Shown here piece after piece: positions 9,262 to 19,345 of a stretch of DNA of 64,000 nucleotides; positions within the stretch are counted from its first letter, which is position 1; every line of letters begins with the position of its first letter. Source of the stretch: Lysinibacillus sphaericus (GTDB taxonomy: Bacteria; Bacillota; Bacilli; Bacillales_A; Planococcaceae). The notes under the pieces are model-generated. The model saw only the letters and a program-made list of their open reading frames with translations. It did no database searches and was not told where the DNA came from. Location of the stretch: assembly GCF_002982115.1 (NCBI RefSeq), contig NZ_CP019980.1, forward strand, positions 2,922,001 to 2,986,000. Direction: 5' to 3'. The translations under genes were made by a program, and so were the position numbers.

Positions 9262-11001
9262 TTATTTCCTTCCTTGATGTTCAATTTCCCAATACTCAAT
9301 ATACTCCAGCAATTCGGGAAGTGGTAACGGTTTGCTGTAATAATAGCCTTGGATAATATCACAGTTCATTTTCCGTAGTATATCCACTTGTTGCGCTTGT
9401 TCTACACCTTCTGCTACAACTTTCATTTTTAGACGATGTGACATTTGAATAATAGCATCTACAACTGCCTGTTTTTCATCGAGCGAGCAAATATGCTGAA
9501 TAAAACTACGGTCGATTTTTAAACAGTCGAGTGGGAATCGAACTAAATAGCTCAATGATGAATAGCCTGTACCAAAGTCATCAATAGAGATTTTAAAGCC
9601 AAGCTGCTTTAGACGGACAAGCTTGCTTACCGTTTCCGTTGCACTATTCATGACAGTGCGTTCTGTAACCTCTATTTCAAAATTATTGGCAGAGGTGTTA
9701 TAACGTTCTAATATTGTTTGAATGGACTCTAAAAAGTTTTGCTGTTTAAAATGAATGCTCGAAATATTGATAGCAATCGGTATTTTGCGACCAAATTGTT
9801 GTAACTTAGCTGCAGCTTCACATGCTTTCTCAATAATTACTTCACTTAAAGGAATGATAAGGCCCGTTTCTTCCGCATAAGGAATAAATTCAGCAGGCGA
9901 TACAAAGCCAAGTCGCTCATTATTCCAGCGAACAAGCGCCTCTAGTCCTTGTATATGTTCGTTTTCCAACATAATTTTAGGTTGGAAATGCAACTCAAAT
10001 TCACGATTTTCAATCGCTCTACGCAATTCAGAATCTAACAAAAGAACGCGTTGCGTGTCTGTTTGTAATTCATCAAAATAAAACGAATAGCCGTTAAGAC
10101 CATTCTTTTTGGAATAGGTCATCGCCTTATCTGCACAAGTAATAAGTTGCTCGGATGTTTCGCCGTCAGCCGGATACATACTTACGCCAATGCTTGTTGA
10201 AACAAAAATTTCTTGTCCATTAATGTTCATTGGCTGTTCCATAATAGCAATAATTTGCTCTGCAAATTTTGCTGCTTCGCGAACATTTTTTACATTCGTC
10301 AATGTGACGATAAATTCATCTCCACCGTATCTTGCAATGATATCTTTGTTTTTGAGCAATGTTTGAATACGTCTTGCTGCTTCTATCAGAATCGTATCTC
10401 CCACCGCATGCCCTAAAGTATCATTTATTTGTTTAAATCTGTCTAAATCCAAGAAATAGACAGCATGCTGTACTGAATGAGAAATAGTAGAAGACGATTC
10501 CAGTAAGCTATCCATTCTCTCAATATAAGCAAATCGATTCGATACATCTGTTAATGAATCCGTTAACAAACGTTTTTCTAGTTCATTTTCTACTATTTTT
10601 CTTTCAGATAAATCTGAGAAAATGCCACAATAGTTAGTAATTTCTCCACTATCATTCGTTATGCTAACAATTGTTAACCATTCAGGATACACATCTCCTG
10701 TTTTACGACGATTCCAAATTTCCCCTTGCCATATTCCTTCTTGTCGTATCTTTTCCCACATTGTCAAATAGAATGATAACTCATGTACACCTGACTGCAA
10801 TACCGCGGGCGTTTTTCCTATCACTTCATCGCGTTTATAGCCTGTAACGAATTCAAATGCTGGATTAACCATCTCTATTTTTTTATGTTTATCCGTAATC
10901 ATAATGCCTTCAGATACATTTTCAAAAATTTTCTTCAGTAAGGAAGTGGGGTATTTAGAAATCGAATTAATCTTATCCAGATTAGTAATTACTCCGCCCA
11001 T
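9262..11001 (-). CDS. PAS-GGDEF-EAL cyclic-di-GMP turnover protein
   Basis: 579 aa soluble protein. A PAS domain (~20-140) is followed by GGDEF (~145-305, intact RYGGDEF) and EAL (~320-570, EALVRW with downstream DDFGTGYSS). Both catalytic signatures look intact, so it could make and break c-di-GMP; which activity dominates cannot be inferred. No membrane segment is visible, so the PAS domain probably senses a cytoplasmic signal. It sits three bases upstream of the methyltransferase gene, an odd partner, which suggests insertion into the conserved ypsC-rnpB interval. Confidence 0.92.
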   Translation of the reverse strand: MGGVITNLDKINSISKYPTSLLKKIFENVSEGIMITDKHKKIEMVNPAFEFVTGYKRDEVIGKTPAVLQSGVHELSFYLTMWEKIRQEGIWQGEIWNRRKTGDVYPEWLTIVSITNDSGEITNYCGIFSDLSERKIVENELEKRLLTDSLTDVSNRFAYIERMDSLLESSSTISHSVQHAVYFLDLDRFKQINDTLGHAVGDTILIEAARRIQTLLKNKDIIARYGGDEFIVTLTNVKNVREAAKFAEQIIAIMEQPMNINGQEIFVSTSIGVSMYPADGETSEQLITCADKAMTYSKKNGLNGYSFYFDELQTDTQRVLLLDSELRRAIENREFELHFQPKIMLENEHIQGLEALVRWNNERLGFVSPAEFIPYAEETGLIIPLSEVIIEKACEAAAKLQQFGRKIPIAINISSIHFKQQNFLESIQTILERYNTSANNFEIEVTERTVMNSATETVSKLVRLKQLGFKISIDDFGTGYSSLSYLVRFPLDCLKIDRSFIQHICSLDEKQAVVDAIIQMSHRLKMKVVAEGVEQAQQVDILRKMNCDIIQGYYYSKPLPLPELLEYIEYWEIEHQGRK

Positions 11002-11218
11002 ATTTCCGCTCCATCCTATTTATCGATACTACCCTTATTTTTAGAAAAGCGCGTTCCTACTCATTTAGTAGGTATGTATGTCGCGTTCATACGATAACGG
11101 TGATGTTATAACTTCGAAGCGTATCGACAAAGGCACAATCCATGGTATTCATATTACCTCAGGCCTATATCGCGTATGACTAGACATCGTTAAGTAACAG
11201 TTACTTCTTTTATTAGTT

Positions 11219-11250
11219 CAAAAGAAAAGCTCTCCACCGAATTGGAGAGC
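11219..11250 (-). terminator. Terminator of the RNase P RNA gene
   Basis: Minus-strand GCTCTCCA / TGGAGAGC stem followed by TTTTCTTTT, about 20 bases beyond the 3' end of rnpB. Confidence 0.85.
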
Positions 11251-11271
11251 GCTTGTTATTTCGTAGATAAG

Positions 11272-11667
11272 CATCAAAAAATTCAATAAGCCATGTTTTG
11301 TTCCCGAGTACTCAAACAGCTTACGCCTCGTACGACCGGGTAGTAATCATCTATCTACAGAGCGAACTCTGTCCCTCTATCCGTTCAATTCCTTCAAGAG
11401 AGTGCCCCTACCATAATTTGGGTTTCTCACTCGTGGGGTTTACCTCGTTCCACCTTGTATGTTTCCAAACAAGCTTCGTCACTGTGGCACTTTCAGGAAG
11501 TGTCGACCATATCCAATAGACTTAGGTCTTCCTTCCGCCGTCAGCTTTAAGCTGCCTTACCTTATTTTTTCAGTAAGCACGAACACTACGGCCATCGCAG
11601 AACCGTGTGAGCATGGACTTTCCTCTACGACGTCTAGCGCCGCAGCGATTACTCGAATTTCATGATG
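11272..11667 (-). ncRNA. rnpB: RNase P RNA (type B)
   Basis: Catalytic RNA that matures tRNA 5' ends. The minus strand contains hallmark conserved blocks: GAGGAAAGTCCATGCTC near the 5' end, AAAGTGCCACAGTGACGAAG, GTGGAACGAGGTAAACCCC, GAGAAACCCAAATTATGG and ACAGAGTTCGCTCTGTAG before the 3' end. The termini pair as helix P1 (CATCA...GAAATTC with GAATTTT...TGATG), which sets the ends given. Overall layout is the Bacillus (type B) form. A terminator follows directly. It lies between ypsC and gpsB, as in B. subtilis. Ends are good to within a few bases. Confidence 0.96.
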
Positions 11668-11719
11668 ATACGAAGATTATACTAGACTTTTATGATAAAT
11701 ACAATGTAAATGATAAAAA

Positions 11720-12019
11720 TTATTCGTAAAGTTTACTACCAAATACATGTTTTTCTAAATTTGAAAGACGTTTTAGAATATCAAAGTTGGTTGTACCCGC
11801 TGCGGATGCGGCTGGTTGTGGTTGTCTCTTTGGTGTATTCTCGATTTCTTCTTTTAGTTGTCTATTCTCTTCTCTTAATTGAGCAACTACTTTTTCAAAC
11901 GATTCATAATCTTGAATAATTTCATCAAGAAAAGAATCGACCTCTTCTACATTATAGCCTTTAAAATTTTTCTTAAATTCCTTTTCAAGAATCATTTTTG
12001 AAGTTAATTTAATGTCCAT
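11720..12019 (-). CDS. gpsB: Cell-cycle protein GpsB
   Basis: About 99 aa. An N-terminal DivIVA-type coiled-coil ([25 protein letters not shown]) is followed by a short linker and the C-terminal trimerising segment [21 protein letters not shown], almost the same as B. subtilis GpsB. It shuttles penicillin-binding proteins between septum and side wall. The ATG at 12019 is chosen because its spacing from AGGAAGG is about nine bases and the product length then matches the family; upstream in-frame starts would add ten residues. Confidence 0.95.
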   Translation of the reverse strand: MDIKLTSKMILEKEFKKNFKGYNVEEVDSFLDEIIQDYESFEKVVAQLREENRQLKEEIENTPKRQPQPAASAAGTTNFDILKRLSNLEKHVFGSKLYE

Positions 12020-12140
12020 ACACATCGCCCTTCCTCGCACTACATACACGAATTCATTATAGCATATTTCATAACATTATATCGTCTGCAAACATTAATT
12101 GTAAGGCTAAACTTGTCGTTTCTTGCGCTTCCCCGGGAAA

Positions 12141-13397
12141 TTATTGCTTATTTCCTAATCTGTGCAATCTCTTTTCCCAAGAAATTTCCCATTTTTGTTT
12201 TTGTTCCATTCGCCAATCCTCAGTCGAAGTAATCAGTTGTATGCCTTCTAATGTATAAACAAGGGCCTGTTTCATATCTTTTAAGTGATGCTCATAGATT
12301 ATGGCTAGTTGTTCTAGTGCCTGCAACTTTTTTCGTGGCTCTATAAAATGGAGTGAAGCAACGAAGGCATCAACTGCTTTGCTATACTGCTTATTTTTTT
12401 TAAGTTGCATAGCAAGATAAAATTGGGCATTTCCCGCTTCACGCGCATCAAATTGAGCTGTTACCTTTTCTAAAACGTTTACACTTTGTGGACGTTTCTT
12501 TAAATCAGCATACCATTTCCCAATATTCGTGTAAGTATTGGCTGATTCATCACTCGATTGTTCAAATAATAAGTAAGTGGAATGAACATACAAGGTAATG
12601 AGCGACAACAAATCCCACTCGTTATGAACAAGTACCTTCATAAGTGCATCTGGCACACCACTTTTCACAGCATCTAAGTAAATAATTGGCGCTAAGTGGC
12701 CTGGGATATCCCCAACGCGTGAGAAACCAAGCTTTTCTTCTTCTACTGATTTTAGTTTCAACCGCTCCATATCATTTTTCCATAATCGCTTCGAGCTATG
12801 CAATAAATCGATTTGGCGCTGGGTACGAAGTTTAGGTAAAACTTTTTGGTTGAGTGTCCAACGTGTTTCTAGCTGTGGCCAGTCAAAGCTTTTGCCATTA
12901 TACGTAATAATTGTCGCTGTTTTTTGCCAAAGCCTTGACTCAAACAGCAAGGCTGCTTCATGTGCTGGATCAGCTAAGACATATTGTGTTAATACAAAAT
13001 CGTGTTTGGTCACTTCTAAAAAACCAAGAAGAAAAATTTGTGTTCCAACACCCTTTAATCCTGTTGTTTCTGTATCAAAAAACAGGACATTTTCGTCCAC
13101 ATTTAATGCATAAGGATGATCAAAATCAGCGGATTGCCATTTAATTAGCGCGTCAAAAAATGACTGTAATGGATAATGACCGTGCTGATAATGGAAAGGA
13201 TAATGTACTTGTCGCTTAAAAACAATACCAAACTCATTATCGATACGCGTAAGACCAGCTTTCTCCCACTGATTCACATAGTTTGGTATAACCGGCTTTT
13301 GATACGTTGATTGCTCATTGGCAACTGGTTGTTGCACCTTTTTTCCGAGCATTTTTTTCATTTGTAGTATTTTATTTTCGTAAGACATCGACTTCAC
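12141..13397 (-). CDS. mrfB: MrfB/YprB-type RNase H-like exonuclease with TPR repeats
   Basis: 418 aa. A DEDD exonuclease domain (~95-265) shows FFDTETTGL, ITYNGKSFDWPQL and HNEWDLLSL, the three metal-binding motifs. A C-terminal helical TPR-like region (~280-400) follows. In B. subtilis MrfB works with helicase MrfA to excise mitomycin C adducts and inter-strand crosslinks. Normally mrfA and mrfB are adjacent; here mrfA starts ~9 kb further on. The start could be GTG 13397 or ATG 13388. Confidence 0.88.
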   Translation of the reverse strand: MKSMSYENKILQMKKMLGKKVQQPVANEQSTYQKPVIPNYVNQWEKAGLTRIDNEFGIVFKRQVHYPFHYQHGHYPLQSFFDALIKWQSADFDHPYALNVDENVLFFDTETTGLKGVGTQIFLLGFLEVTKHDFVLTQYVLADPAHEAALLFESRLWQKTATIITYNGKSFDWPQLETRWTLNQKVLPKLRTQRQIDLLHSSKRLWKNDMERLKLKSVEEEKLGFSRVGDIPGHLAPIIYLDAVKSGVPDALMKVLVHNEWDLLSLITLYVHSTYLLFEQSSDESANTYTNIGKWYADLKKRPQSVNVLEKVTAQFDAREAGNAQFYLAMQLKKNKQYSKAVDAFVASLHFIEPRKKLQALEQLAIIYEHHLKDMKQALVYTLEGIQLITSTEDWRMEQKQKWEISWEKRLHRLGNKQ

Positions 13398-13863
13398 TCA
13401 TTTTCTACCTGTAAGATTTTTTAATACTGTTAGCAAGCCATCCATTCCTGCTATCAATTAAGGTGGAAAGCCTGTTGCCAAAGCAAACTTATTACAATAT
13501 GTTCCACTGAATAACCTTATCGATTACCTAGAATCTCTTATGCTACATATATCATACCAAATCTAGACGACTAAAAGGCTCATCGCGCTATTCTGTACCT
13601 ATCATTACCTCAATTTGTTAGTCAAAAAAGGTGTACGATAATCACGTTACTTTTAGATATGGTGAATAAAGCCAATGTTATCATACGTACCAAAATGAAT
13701 TTTAATGAATTGTTATGCACCGATTGTTTGCATATGAATATCTTCATTTACAAAGTTTAAATTGTTTAAATAATGAATATTCCAACTAAAAACGCTTTTA
13801 TGCCACTATTTCCCTCAATAAACAGGTCCTCTAAAACTATCATATTAAATCTTAATCATTAGT
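13398..13863. other. Intergenic, no gene seen
   Basis: About 470 bases between mrfB and the terminator of the surface-protein gene. AT-rich with stops in all frames; no RNA gene, repeat or clear promoter was recognised. It is one edge of the accessory block separating mrfB from mrfA. Confidence 0.5.
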
Positions 13864-13910
13864 AAAGCACATCTTCTCACTTATGTAAAAAGTGAAAAGA
13901 TGTGCTTTTT
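13864..13910 (-). terminator. Terminator downstream of the SLH surface-protein gene
   Basis: An 18-base near-perfect inverted repeat (arms 13864-13881 and 13891-13908, starting AAAGCACATCTT) just past the stop codon. The U-run is weak on the minus strand and better on the plus strand. Confidence 0.65.
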
Positions 13911-13913
13911 CGA

Positions 13914-16900
13914 TTAGCGATTCATTGCTCGGTACATCAATGCAACAAATTGTGCACGTGTCAGAGGATCATTCGGTTTAAAATAGCCATCATCCCCTAA
14001 TGCAATTCCTTCTTGTTGTAAGGTCGCTATATAGTTGTAACTCCAATGTGTCGGTGGCACATCTTTAAAATGGCTTATACCATTGGGTGTTAGCTGTAAC
14101 GCTTCTACAAGCACTTTAGCCATTTGTGCACGTGTCAGAAAGGCATCTGGATGAAATTCTCCATTTGAACCATCGACAATCCCTGCCTGATACAATTTCG
14201 TAATAGCTTCATAATATGGATGACTCGGCAAAACATCCTTAAATGATACCGTCTCACGTATTGCTTCTAGCTCAAAAGCACGCGCAAACATAATGGCAAT
14301 ATGCTGACGTTTAATATAATCATTCGGACGAAATGTTTTATCTGGATAGCCAGTAATAATTCCTTTTCTCGTCATATCCTGAATCATCTCCCAAGCCCAA
14401 TGCGTTTTCGGAACATCAGAGAAAATAATGTCTTGCGCCTCCGTCTCTGGTTTTGATGGCTCAGTATGTGGCGTTTCCACAGGATTACTTGGTTCCTTTG
14501 ATGGCGTTTTTGGATTCTCTGGAACGGACCGCGTTGTTGGTGTAAAAGATTGACCATCACTACCAGATGAACTATTTACAAACCATTTTGCATAGAGCGC
14601 TGTATCTTTTGTCACCACATCTATTAGGAAATCCCATTGTGTTGTCAAAGTATCGCTCTTATACCAGCCCGCAAACGTATGACCTACCTTTGTTGGTGCT
14701 GCCGGTTTCGTTATTTTTTTATCATATGTTATAGTGACAGGCGCTACGGTAGTTCCGCCATTTGTGTTAAAGGTCACCGTATAACTATTGATTGCCCACT
14801 TACCATACAAGGTTGTATCCTCTGTCACTGTTTCGGTCGCAAAATCCCACTTGTTAGTTAACGTCGCATCTTTGTACCAACTGGCAAATGTATAACCTGT
14901 TTTCGTTGGCGCTGTTGGCGCTGTTGCTTTTTCGCCATATGTTGCTGAGGTTGGGGCTATCGCTGTACCCCCATTTGTATGAAACGTCATCGTATAGCTA
15001 TTTGCGTCCCATTTCCCATACAAGGTTGTATCCTCTGTCACTGTTTCGGCCGCAAAATCCCACTCAGAAGTCAACGTTGCATCCTTGTACCAACCGGCAA
15101 ATGTATAACCTGTTTTCGTTGGCGCTGTTGGCGCTGTTGCTTTTTCGCCATATGTTGCTAAGATTGGGGCTACCGCTGTACCCCCATTTGTATGAAACGT
15201 CATCGTATAGCTATTTGCGTCCCATTTCCCATACAGGGTTGTATCCTCTGTCACTGTTTCGGTCGCAAAATCCCACTTGTTAGTTAACGTCGCATCTTTG
15301 TACCAACTGGCAAATGTATAACCTGTTTTCGTTGGCGCTGTTGGCGCTGTTGCTTTTTCGCCATATGTTGCTAAGGTTGGGGCTACCGCTGTACCCCCAT
15401 TTGTATGAAACGTCATCGTATAGCTATTTGCGTCCCATTTCCCATACAGGGTTGTATCCTCTGTCACTGTTTCGGCCGCAAAATCCCACTCAGAAGTCAA
15501 CGTTGCATCCTTGTACCAACCGGCAAATGTATAACCTGTTTTCGTTGGCGCTGTTGGCGCTGTTGCTTTTTCGCCATATGTTGCTAAGGTTGGGGCTACC
15601 GCTGTACCCCCATTTGTATGAAACGTCATCGTATAGCTATTTGCGTCCCATTTCCCATACAGGGTTGTATCCTCTGTCACTGATTCGGCCGCAAAATCCC
15701 ACTCAGAAGTCAACGTTGCATCCTTGTACCAACCGGCAAATGTATAACCTGTTTTCGTTGGCGTTGTTGGTGCATTGATTTTCTCGTCATAAGAGATTGT
15801 TAAGTCTCCTACTGGACTACCACCGGTTGCATCAAAGCTGACCGTTAATTGTTTTGGCAAAAGTGTAACACCTGAGCTTGTTATCTGACCGAGTCCTGTT
15901 GCGTCGAATGACAACTGTGCGCCAGAAACATTCGGTGAATTCACTGATCCTAAATCAGAAAAGCTGACGATTCCAGCATTTGCTTTCGCTGTTAACGTCC
16001 CTGTTAATGTCCATGCGCCTGCGTCTTTTTTCGCCACAGTAATAATTTTAGTATAATCATTGACACTGACATTTTCATAAGCATCATAAAGTGTCACTAC
16101 AGGTTGTTGACTAAATAATCCTCCATTCATTGTGGGGGCTTTAAGTGCTGTCGTCACCTTCATGCTAGCCGCACTTCCCGCAACTGGTGTAATCGTTACC
16201 GAATTGCTACTAGCTGTGTTTACACCTAACACGCTAAACTCAATTGACTGTGTCATTGCTGCATTCAATTTCAAATTCGCTGTAGCTATTCCGTTCGTGA
16301 AGCCTATAGCGACTACTTGACTTGATGAAGTCAATGGCTCTCCATTTACATTCCCAAACGACCCATTGGGTGCTTGGTTGTAGCCCAAAATCGTAACGTT
16401 TTTAATGCCATTAAAGGTTGTATCTATATCTCCCAGTGCATTTTTTACAGATAACGTAATCATATTATTGGAACCTACTGTTGGCGTATTCGATGCCACC
16501 GAAGCGACCACCGTTTGCGCAGGTTTTGGAATGAATTGCACACTGGTCGTGGCGGCAATGGCATTGCCATTAACAGTTGCACTGAGTATACTCGTACCAA
16601 CAGTGCTAGGAGCGGTTAGAGTCGCTGTATAGGTACCATTGTTATGAGTTGTGACGGTACCAATTATCCCTAGAGTTGACGATATACTTACTGTCGCTCC
16701 ACCAGTTGTAACATCATTTCCTTGCGCATCTTTCAACTTCACGGTTACAGTCGTCTGGCTTGTTCCGTCCGCGAGCAGCGAACTATCGTTAACAGTAACG
16801 GTGCTCTTTGCTAATGATGGTGGACCAGAGACAAATTGCACGCTAGCCGTTGTTGGTATCGCGCTACCACCGACACTTGCACTGATGCTACCAGTACCGA

Positions 16901-17648
16901 TTGTCGTTGGAGCAGTTAGAGTTGCCGTATAGGTACCATTGTTATGATCTGTCACAGCACTAACCGTTCCTACTGATGACGCAATCGTTACAGCCTCTCC
17001 ACCAGTAGTAATATTATTTCCTTGTGCATCTTTTAACTGGATAGTAACAGTCGTCTGGCTTGTCCCATTCGCTACAAGGCTAGTATTATTGATTGTCACT
17101 TGACTCTCTGTTGGAGATAGTGCGTAATCAGGGATCATATACGTTTTGAAAGTGAAATCACTTTCAATTCCTGCTGAGTACCCTCTTGAATAGGCATCAT
17201 TGTGACTTGTAAACCACCCAAAGCCAGCACCGCCACCGTATTCAGTAGAAACAACCATTCGATACATCGTTTCCCTCATTAAATACGGTAGTATGCTTGA
17301 AAAATCAACCGATGTCCAACCCGAGCCGAATGATGCTAATTGTACAGAGCCAAGGGGTGTCGATAAATCTTCTTCATTATAAATACTTACTTTTAATGCC
17401 CCAGGAGAACTCATGCTATCAAATATGCATATATCAATCTTGCTTAGTTGCCCAGAATAGAAAGGCGTAAATGTTTGATAGCGTGGATAATCAGAATTAA
17501 CCCAAACATTACCAGAATAACTCGTCTGCTCTTGATCCAAAACATCAGAAGTAGCGGCTTTAGCACTTCCCCCAAAAGATAGAACTATACTTATTGTAAC
17601 TACTAGAAGTAATACAACCGATAGCTGAAATTGCTTTTGATTGTTCAT
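13914..17648 (-). CDS. Large SLH-anchored surface protein with invasin-like and InlB-type repeats
   Basis: 1244 aa. Signal peptide (~1-32, hydrophobic core LSVVLLLVVTISIVLSF, AKA cleavage region); a beta-rich N-terminal region (~40-170); two Big_1/invasin-like Ig domains (~180-275 and ~278-372) and a related third region; then six tandem Listeria-Bacteroides (InlB B) repeats at residues 602-1022; a Pro/Glu/Thr linker; and three SLH domains (~1060-1244: FSDVPKTHWAWEMI, FKDVLPSHPYYEAI, FKDVPPTHWSYNYI) that bind pyruvylated wall polymers. Probably a surface adhesin or cell-contact protein. It stands alone with its own terminator. Confidence 0.9.
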   Translation of the reverse strand: MNNQKQFQLSVVLLLVVTISIVLSFGGSAKAATSDVLDQEQTSYSGNVWVNSDYPRYQTFTPFYSGQLSKIDICIFDSMSSPGALKVSIYNEEDLSTPLGSVQLASFGSGWTSVDFSSILPYLMRETMYRMVVSTEYGGGAGFGWFTSHNDAYSRGYSAGIESDFTFKTYMIPDYALSPTESQVTINNTSLVANGTSQTTVTIQLKDAQGNNITTGGEAVTIASSVGTVSAVTDHNNGTYTATLTAPTTIGTGSISASVGGSAIPTTASVQFVSGPPSLAKSTVTVNDSSLLADGTSQTTVTVKLKDAQGNDVTTGGATVSISSTLGIIGTVTTHNNGTYTATLTAPSTVGTSILSATVNGNAIAATTSVQFIPKPAQTVVASVASNTPTVGSNNMITLSVKNALGDIDTTFNGIKNVTILGYNQAPNGSFGNVNGEPLTSSSQVVAIGFTNGIATANLKLNAAMTQSIEFSVLGVNTASSNSVTITPVAGSAASMKVTTALKAPTMNGGLFSQQPVVTLYDAYENVSVNDYTKIITVAKKDAGAWTLTGTLTAKANAGIVSFSDLGSVNSPNVSGAQLSFDATGLGQITSSGVTLLPKQLTVSFDATGGSPVGDLTISYDEKINAPTTPTKTGYTFAGWYKDATLTSEWDFAAESVTEDTTLYGKWDANSYTMTFHTNGGTAVAPTLATYGEKATAPTAPTKTGYTFAGWYKDATLTSEWDFAAETVTEDTTLYGKWDANSYTMTFHTNGGTAVAPTLATYGEKATAPTAPTKTGYTFASWYKDATLTNKWDFATETVTEDTTLYGKWDANSYTMTFHTNGGTAVAPILATYGEKATAPTAPTKTGYTFAGWYKDATLTSEWDFAAETVTEDTTLYGKWDANSYTMTFHTNGGTAIAPTSATYGEKATAPTAPTKTGYTFASWYKDATLTNKWDFATETVTEDTTLYGKWAINSYTVTFNTNGGTTVAPVTITYDKKITKPAAPTKVGHTFAGWYKSDTLTTQWDFLIDVVTKDTALYAKWFVNSSSGSDGQSFTPTTRSVPENPKTPSKEPSNPVETPHTEPSKPETEAQDIIFSDVPKTHWAWEMIQDMTRKGIITGYPDKTFRPNDYIKRQHIAIMFARAFELEAIRETVSFKDVLPSHPYYEAITKLYQAGIVDGSNGEFHPDAFLTRAQMAKVLVEALQLTPNGISHFKDVPPTHWSYNYIATLQQEGIALGDDGYFKPNDPLTRAQFVALMYRAMNR
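14583..15845 (-). repeat. Six tandem 213-bp repeats encoding InlB-type modules
   Basis: Units (minus strand): 15845-15633, 15632-15420, 15419-15207, 15206-14994, 14993-14781 and a shorter sixth, 14780-14583. Each codes for 71 residues with the core GYTFAGWYKDATLT and YGKWDANSY. Units 2 to 5 are almost identical in DNA and alternate between an A form (FAGWY...SEWDFAAE) and a B form (FASWY...NKWDFATE), so the recent duplication unit is 426 bp. Confidence 0.93.
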
Positions 17649-18173
17649 CCGTGTCCCCCACTCTTTAACCTAAAATTACCAGTTAAATATTTATCTTTTT
17701 TCTACTTTTTAATAATACTGATTTATGGCCTAATAGAAAATATTTTTTTCAGATTCACACTTATTTTTTTGATTTTTTTTATAATTGTTAAAATTGTAAA
17801 ACTACACAATAAATCATTCTACCTTGGGGTAATCAACATGAGGTATTCATCCTATGAGAAAAATGAATATGGTAAGAATAGAGTAGAAAGCGTCCATTCG
17901 AAGTAGTCTAACTTATTTAAACAAACACCTCAGTTGATATGCGTCTTTTCTAACACACAAAAGGACTTCAAACAACATTGGTCTGAAGTCCTTATATTTG
18001 AAAAAAGATTGTTCGATATAATATATTGGTGTATTCAAGCTCCCTATTGGCTCTACTTTGACAAATTTGTATGAACAGTCAAACAATGTACGATTAAGCC
18101 CATTAGGAAGTAACAGACCATGTTGATAAGGAACTGTAGAATGCGAAGAAAGGGATGGAGCCAGTCATAACCA
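17649..18173. other. Intergenic with one hairpin
   Basis: Upstream region of the surface-protein gene, very AT-rich. The only structure found is a strong hairpin at 17961-17993 (AAGGACTTCA / TGAAGTCCTT), likely a terminator. No convincing gene; short plus-strand ORFs here lack ribosome sites. Confidence 0.5.
17961..17993. terminator. Hairpin, probable terminator downstream of the MDR oxidoreductase gene
   Basis: Ten-pair stem AAGGACTTCA / TGAAGTCCTT with a 13-base loop, followed on the minus strand by TTTTGTGTG. It lies ~180 bases beyond the oxidoreductase stop, so the assignment is tentative. Confidence 0.5.
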
Positions 18174-19202
18174 TCATTCAAACCCCTCAACCACTACTTT
18201 CCCAATGGTTTTTCCATTTTCAAGAATTGCGTGTGCTTTTCTCAAATTTTCCGCATTAATTGGATAGAGAATTTCAGATATTGTGGTTTTTAAAATATGA
18301 CTATCAATTAAAATAGCTATTCTATTTAAAAGTTTATGTTGGTTTATCATATCTTCAGTTTGATACATCGACCGAGTAAACATGAGCTCCCAAACAAACG
18401 TTACACTTTTATTTTTTAATAAAGTTAAATTAAGTGGTTCATCCGTTTCCACAATAGAACAAATCGTTCCTTGTGGAGCTATGACCTCAGCCATATTAGT
18501 CCAATAATTATTTGTGGAATTTAAACACAGAATATAGTCAACCGCTTCAATATTAAGTAAATTTAACTGTGAAACAAAGTCCTCATAGTGATTTATCGTA
18601 TAGTCTACACCTAATGCTGTTGCCCAATTTTGTGACTCTTGTCTCGAAGCTGTACCTATAACAGTTAATCCAGCCCATTTAGCCAGTTGGATTGCAATAG
18701 AGCCCACTCCCCCAGCCGCACCAATAATTAAAATGGTTTTATTTTTATTATCCTTTGAAAAACTACTAATTTTCATTCTATCGAATAATGCCTCATATGC
18801 TGTAATTGAAGTCAATGGTAATGCGGCAGCTTCCGCAAAATTTAATGTCTTTGGCATATGACCTACAATTCTCTCATCAACAAGATGAAACTCACTATTA
18901 CAACCTGGACGTGTTATATCTCCCGCATAATATACCTTATCGCCGGGTTTAAACAGTGTGCATAATGGCCCTACTTCTTCGACAATCCCAGCCACATCCC
19001 ATCCTAAAATTTTTGGCATGTCTTCAAACTTGTCTTTCGGAGATCTCACTTTATAATCGACGGGATTCACTGAAACCGCCTTTACTCGAATTAATAAATC
19101 TCGGCCTTTCGCACTTGGCTTTTCTATTTGTAAATCTAATAAACTCTCTGGATGATCAATAGGTAAGTATTGTTGTAAACCTACAGCTTTCATTTTTTTC
19201 AT
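18174..19202 (-). CDS. Zinc-free MDR-family NADPH:quinone oxidoreductase-like protein
   Basis: 342 aa medium-chain dehydrogenase/reductase. GroES-like N-terminal domain (~30-125, with ILGWDVAGIVEEVG) and a Rossmann NAD(P)-binding domain (IIGAAGGVGSIAIQLAKW near residue 155). The Cys/His ligands of zinc alcohol dehydrogenases are not apparent, so a quinone or enone reductase activity is likely. It diverges from an HxlR-type regulator starting 144 bases away, a common arrangement for redox- or electrophile-induced reductases. ATG at 19202 is preceded by AAGGAG. Confidence 0.85.
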   Translation of the reverse strand: MKKMKAVGLQQYLPIDHPESLLDLQIEKPSAKGRDLLIRVKAVSVNPVDYKVRSPKDKFEDMPKILGWDVAGIVEEVGPLCTLFKPGDKVYYAGDITRPGCNSEFHLVDERIVGHMPKTLNFAEAAALPLTSITAYEALFDRMKISSFSKDNKNKTILIIGAAGGVGSIAIQLAKWAGLTVIGTASRQESQNWATALGVDYTINHYEDFVSQLNLLNIEAVDYILCLNSTNNYWTNMAEVIAPQGTICSIVETDEPLNLTLLKNKSVTFVWELMFTRSMYQTEDMINQHKLLNRIAILIDSHILKTTISEILYPINAENLRKAHAILENGKTIGKVVVEGFE

Positions 19203-19345
19203 AAAGAAAATTACTCCTTTATCACTTATTTTTAATCATTTCCCTTACGTCTGTTATAATAAGCTAAATGATTATTATTATGTAAGTACGCACATTTTTG
19301 TTTGATAGTATCAATTTTTATACTAATTACTTAGGAGATATTCAA

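Noticed and set aside
14888..15778. Plus-strand open frames with internal repeats inside the surface-protein gene
   Set aside because: They are the antisense reading of the 213-bp repeats, share the repeat period exactly and have no ribosome sites; the minus-strand protein has a signal peptide, known repeats and SLH domains.
14583..15845. Regular repeats that could be mistaken for a CRISPR array
   Set aside because: The period is 213 bp with no unique spacers, and the array is in frame with InlB-type protein repeats.
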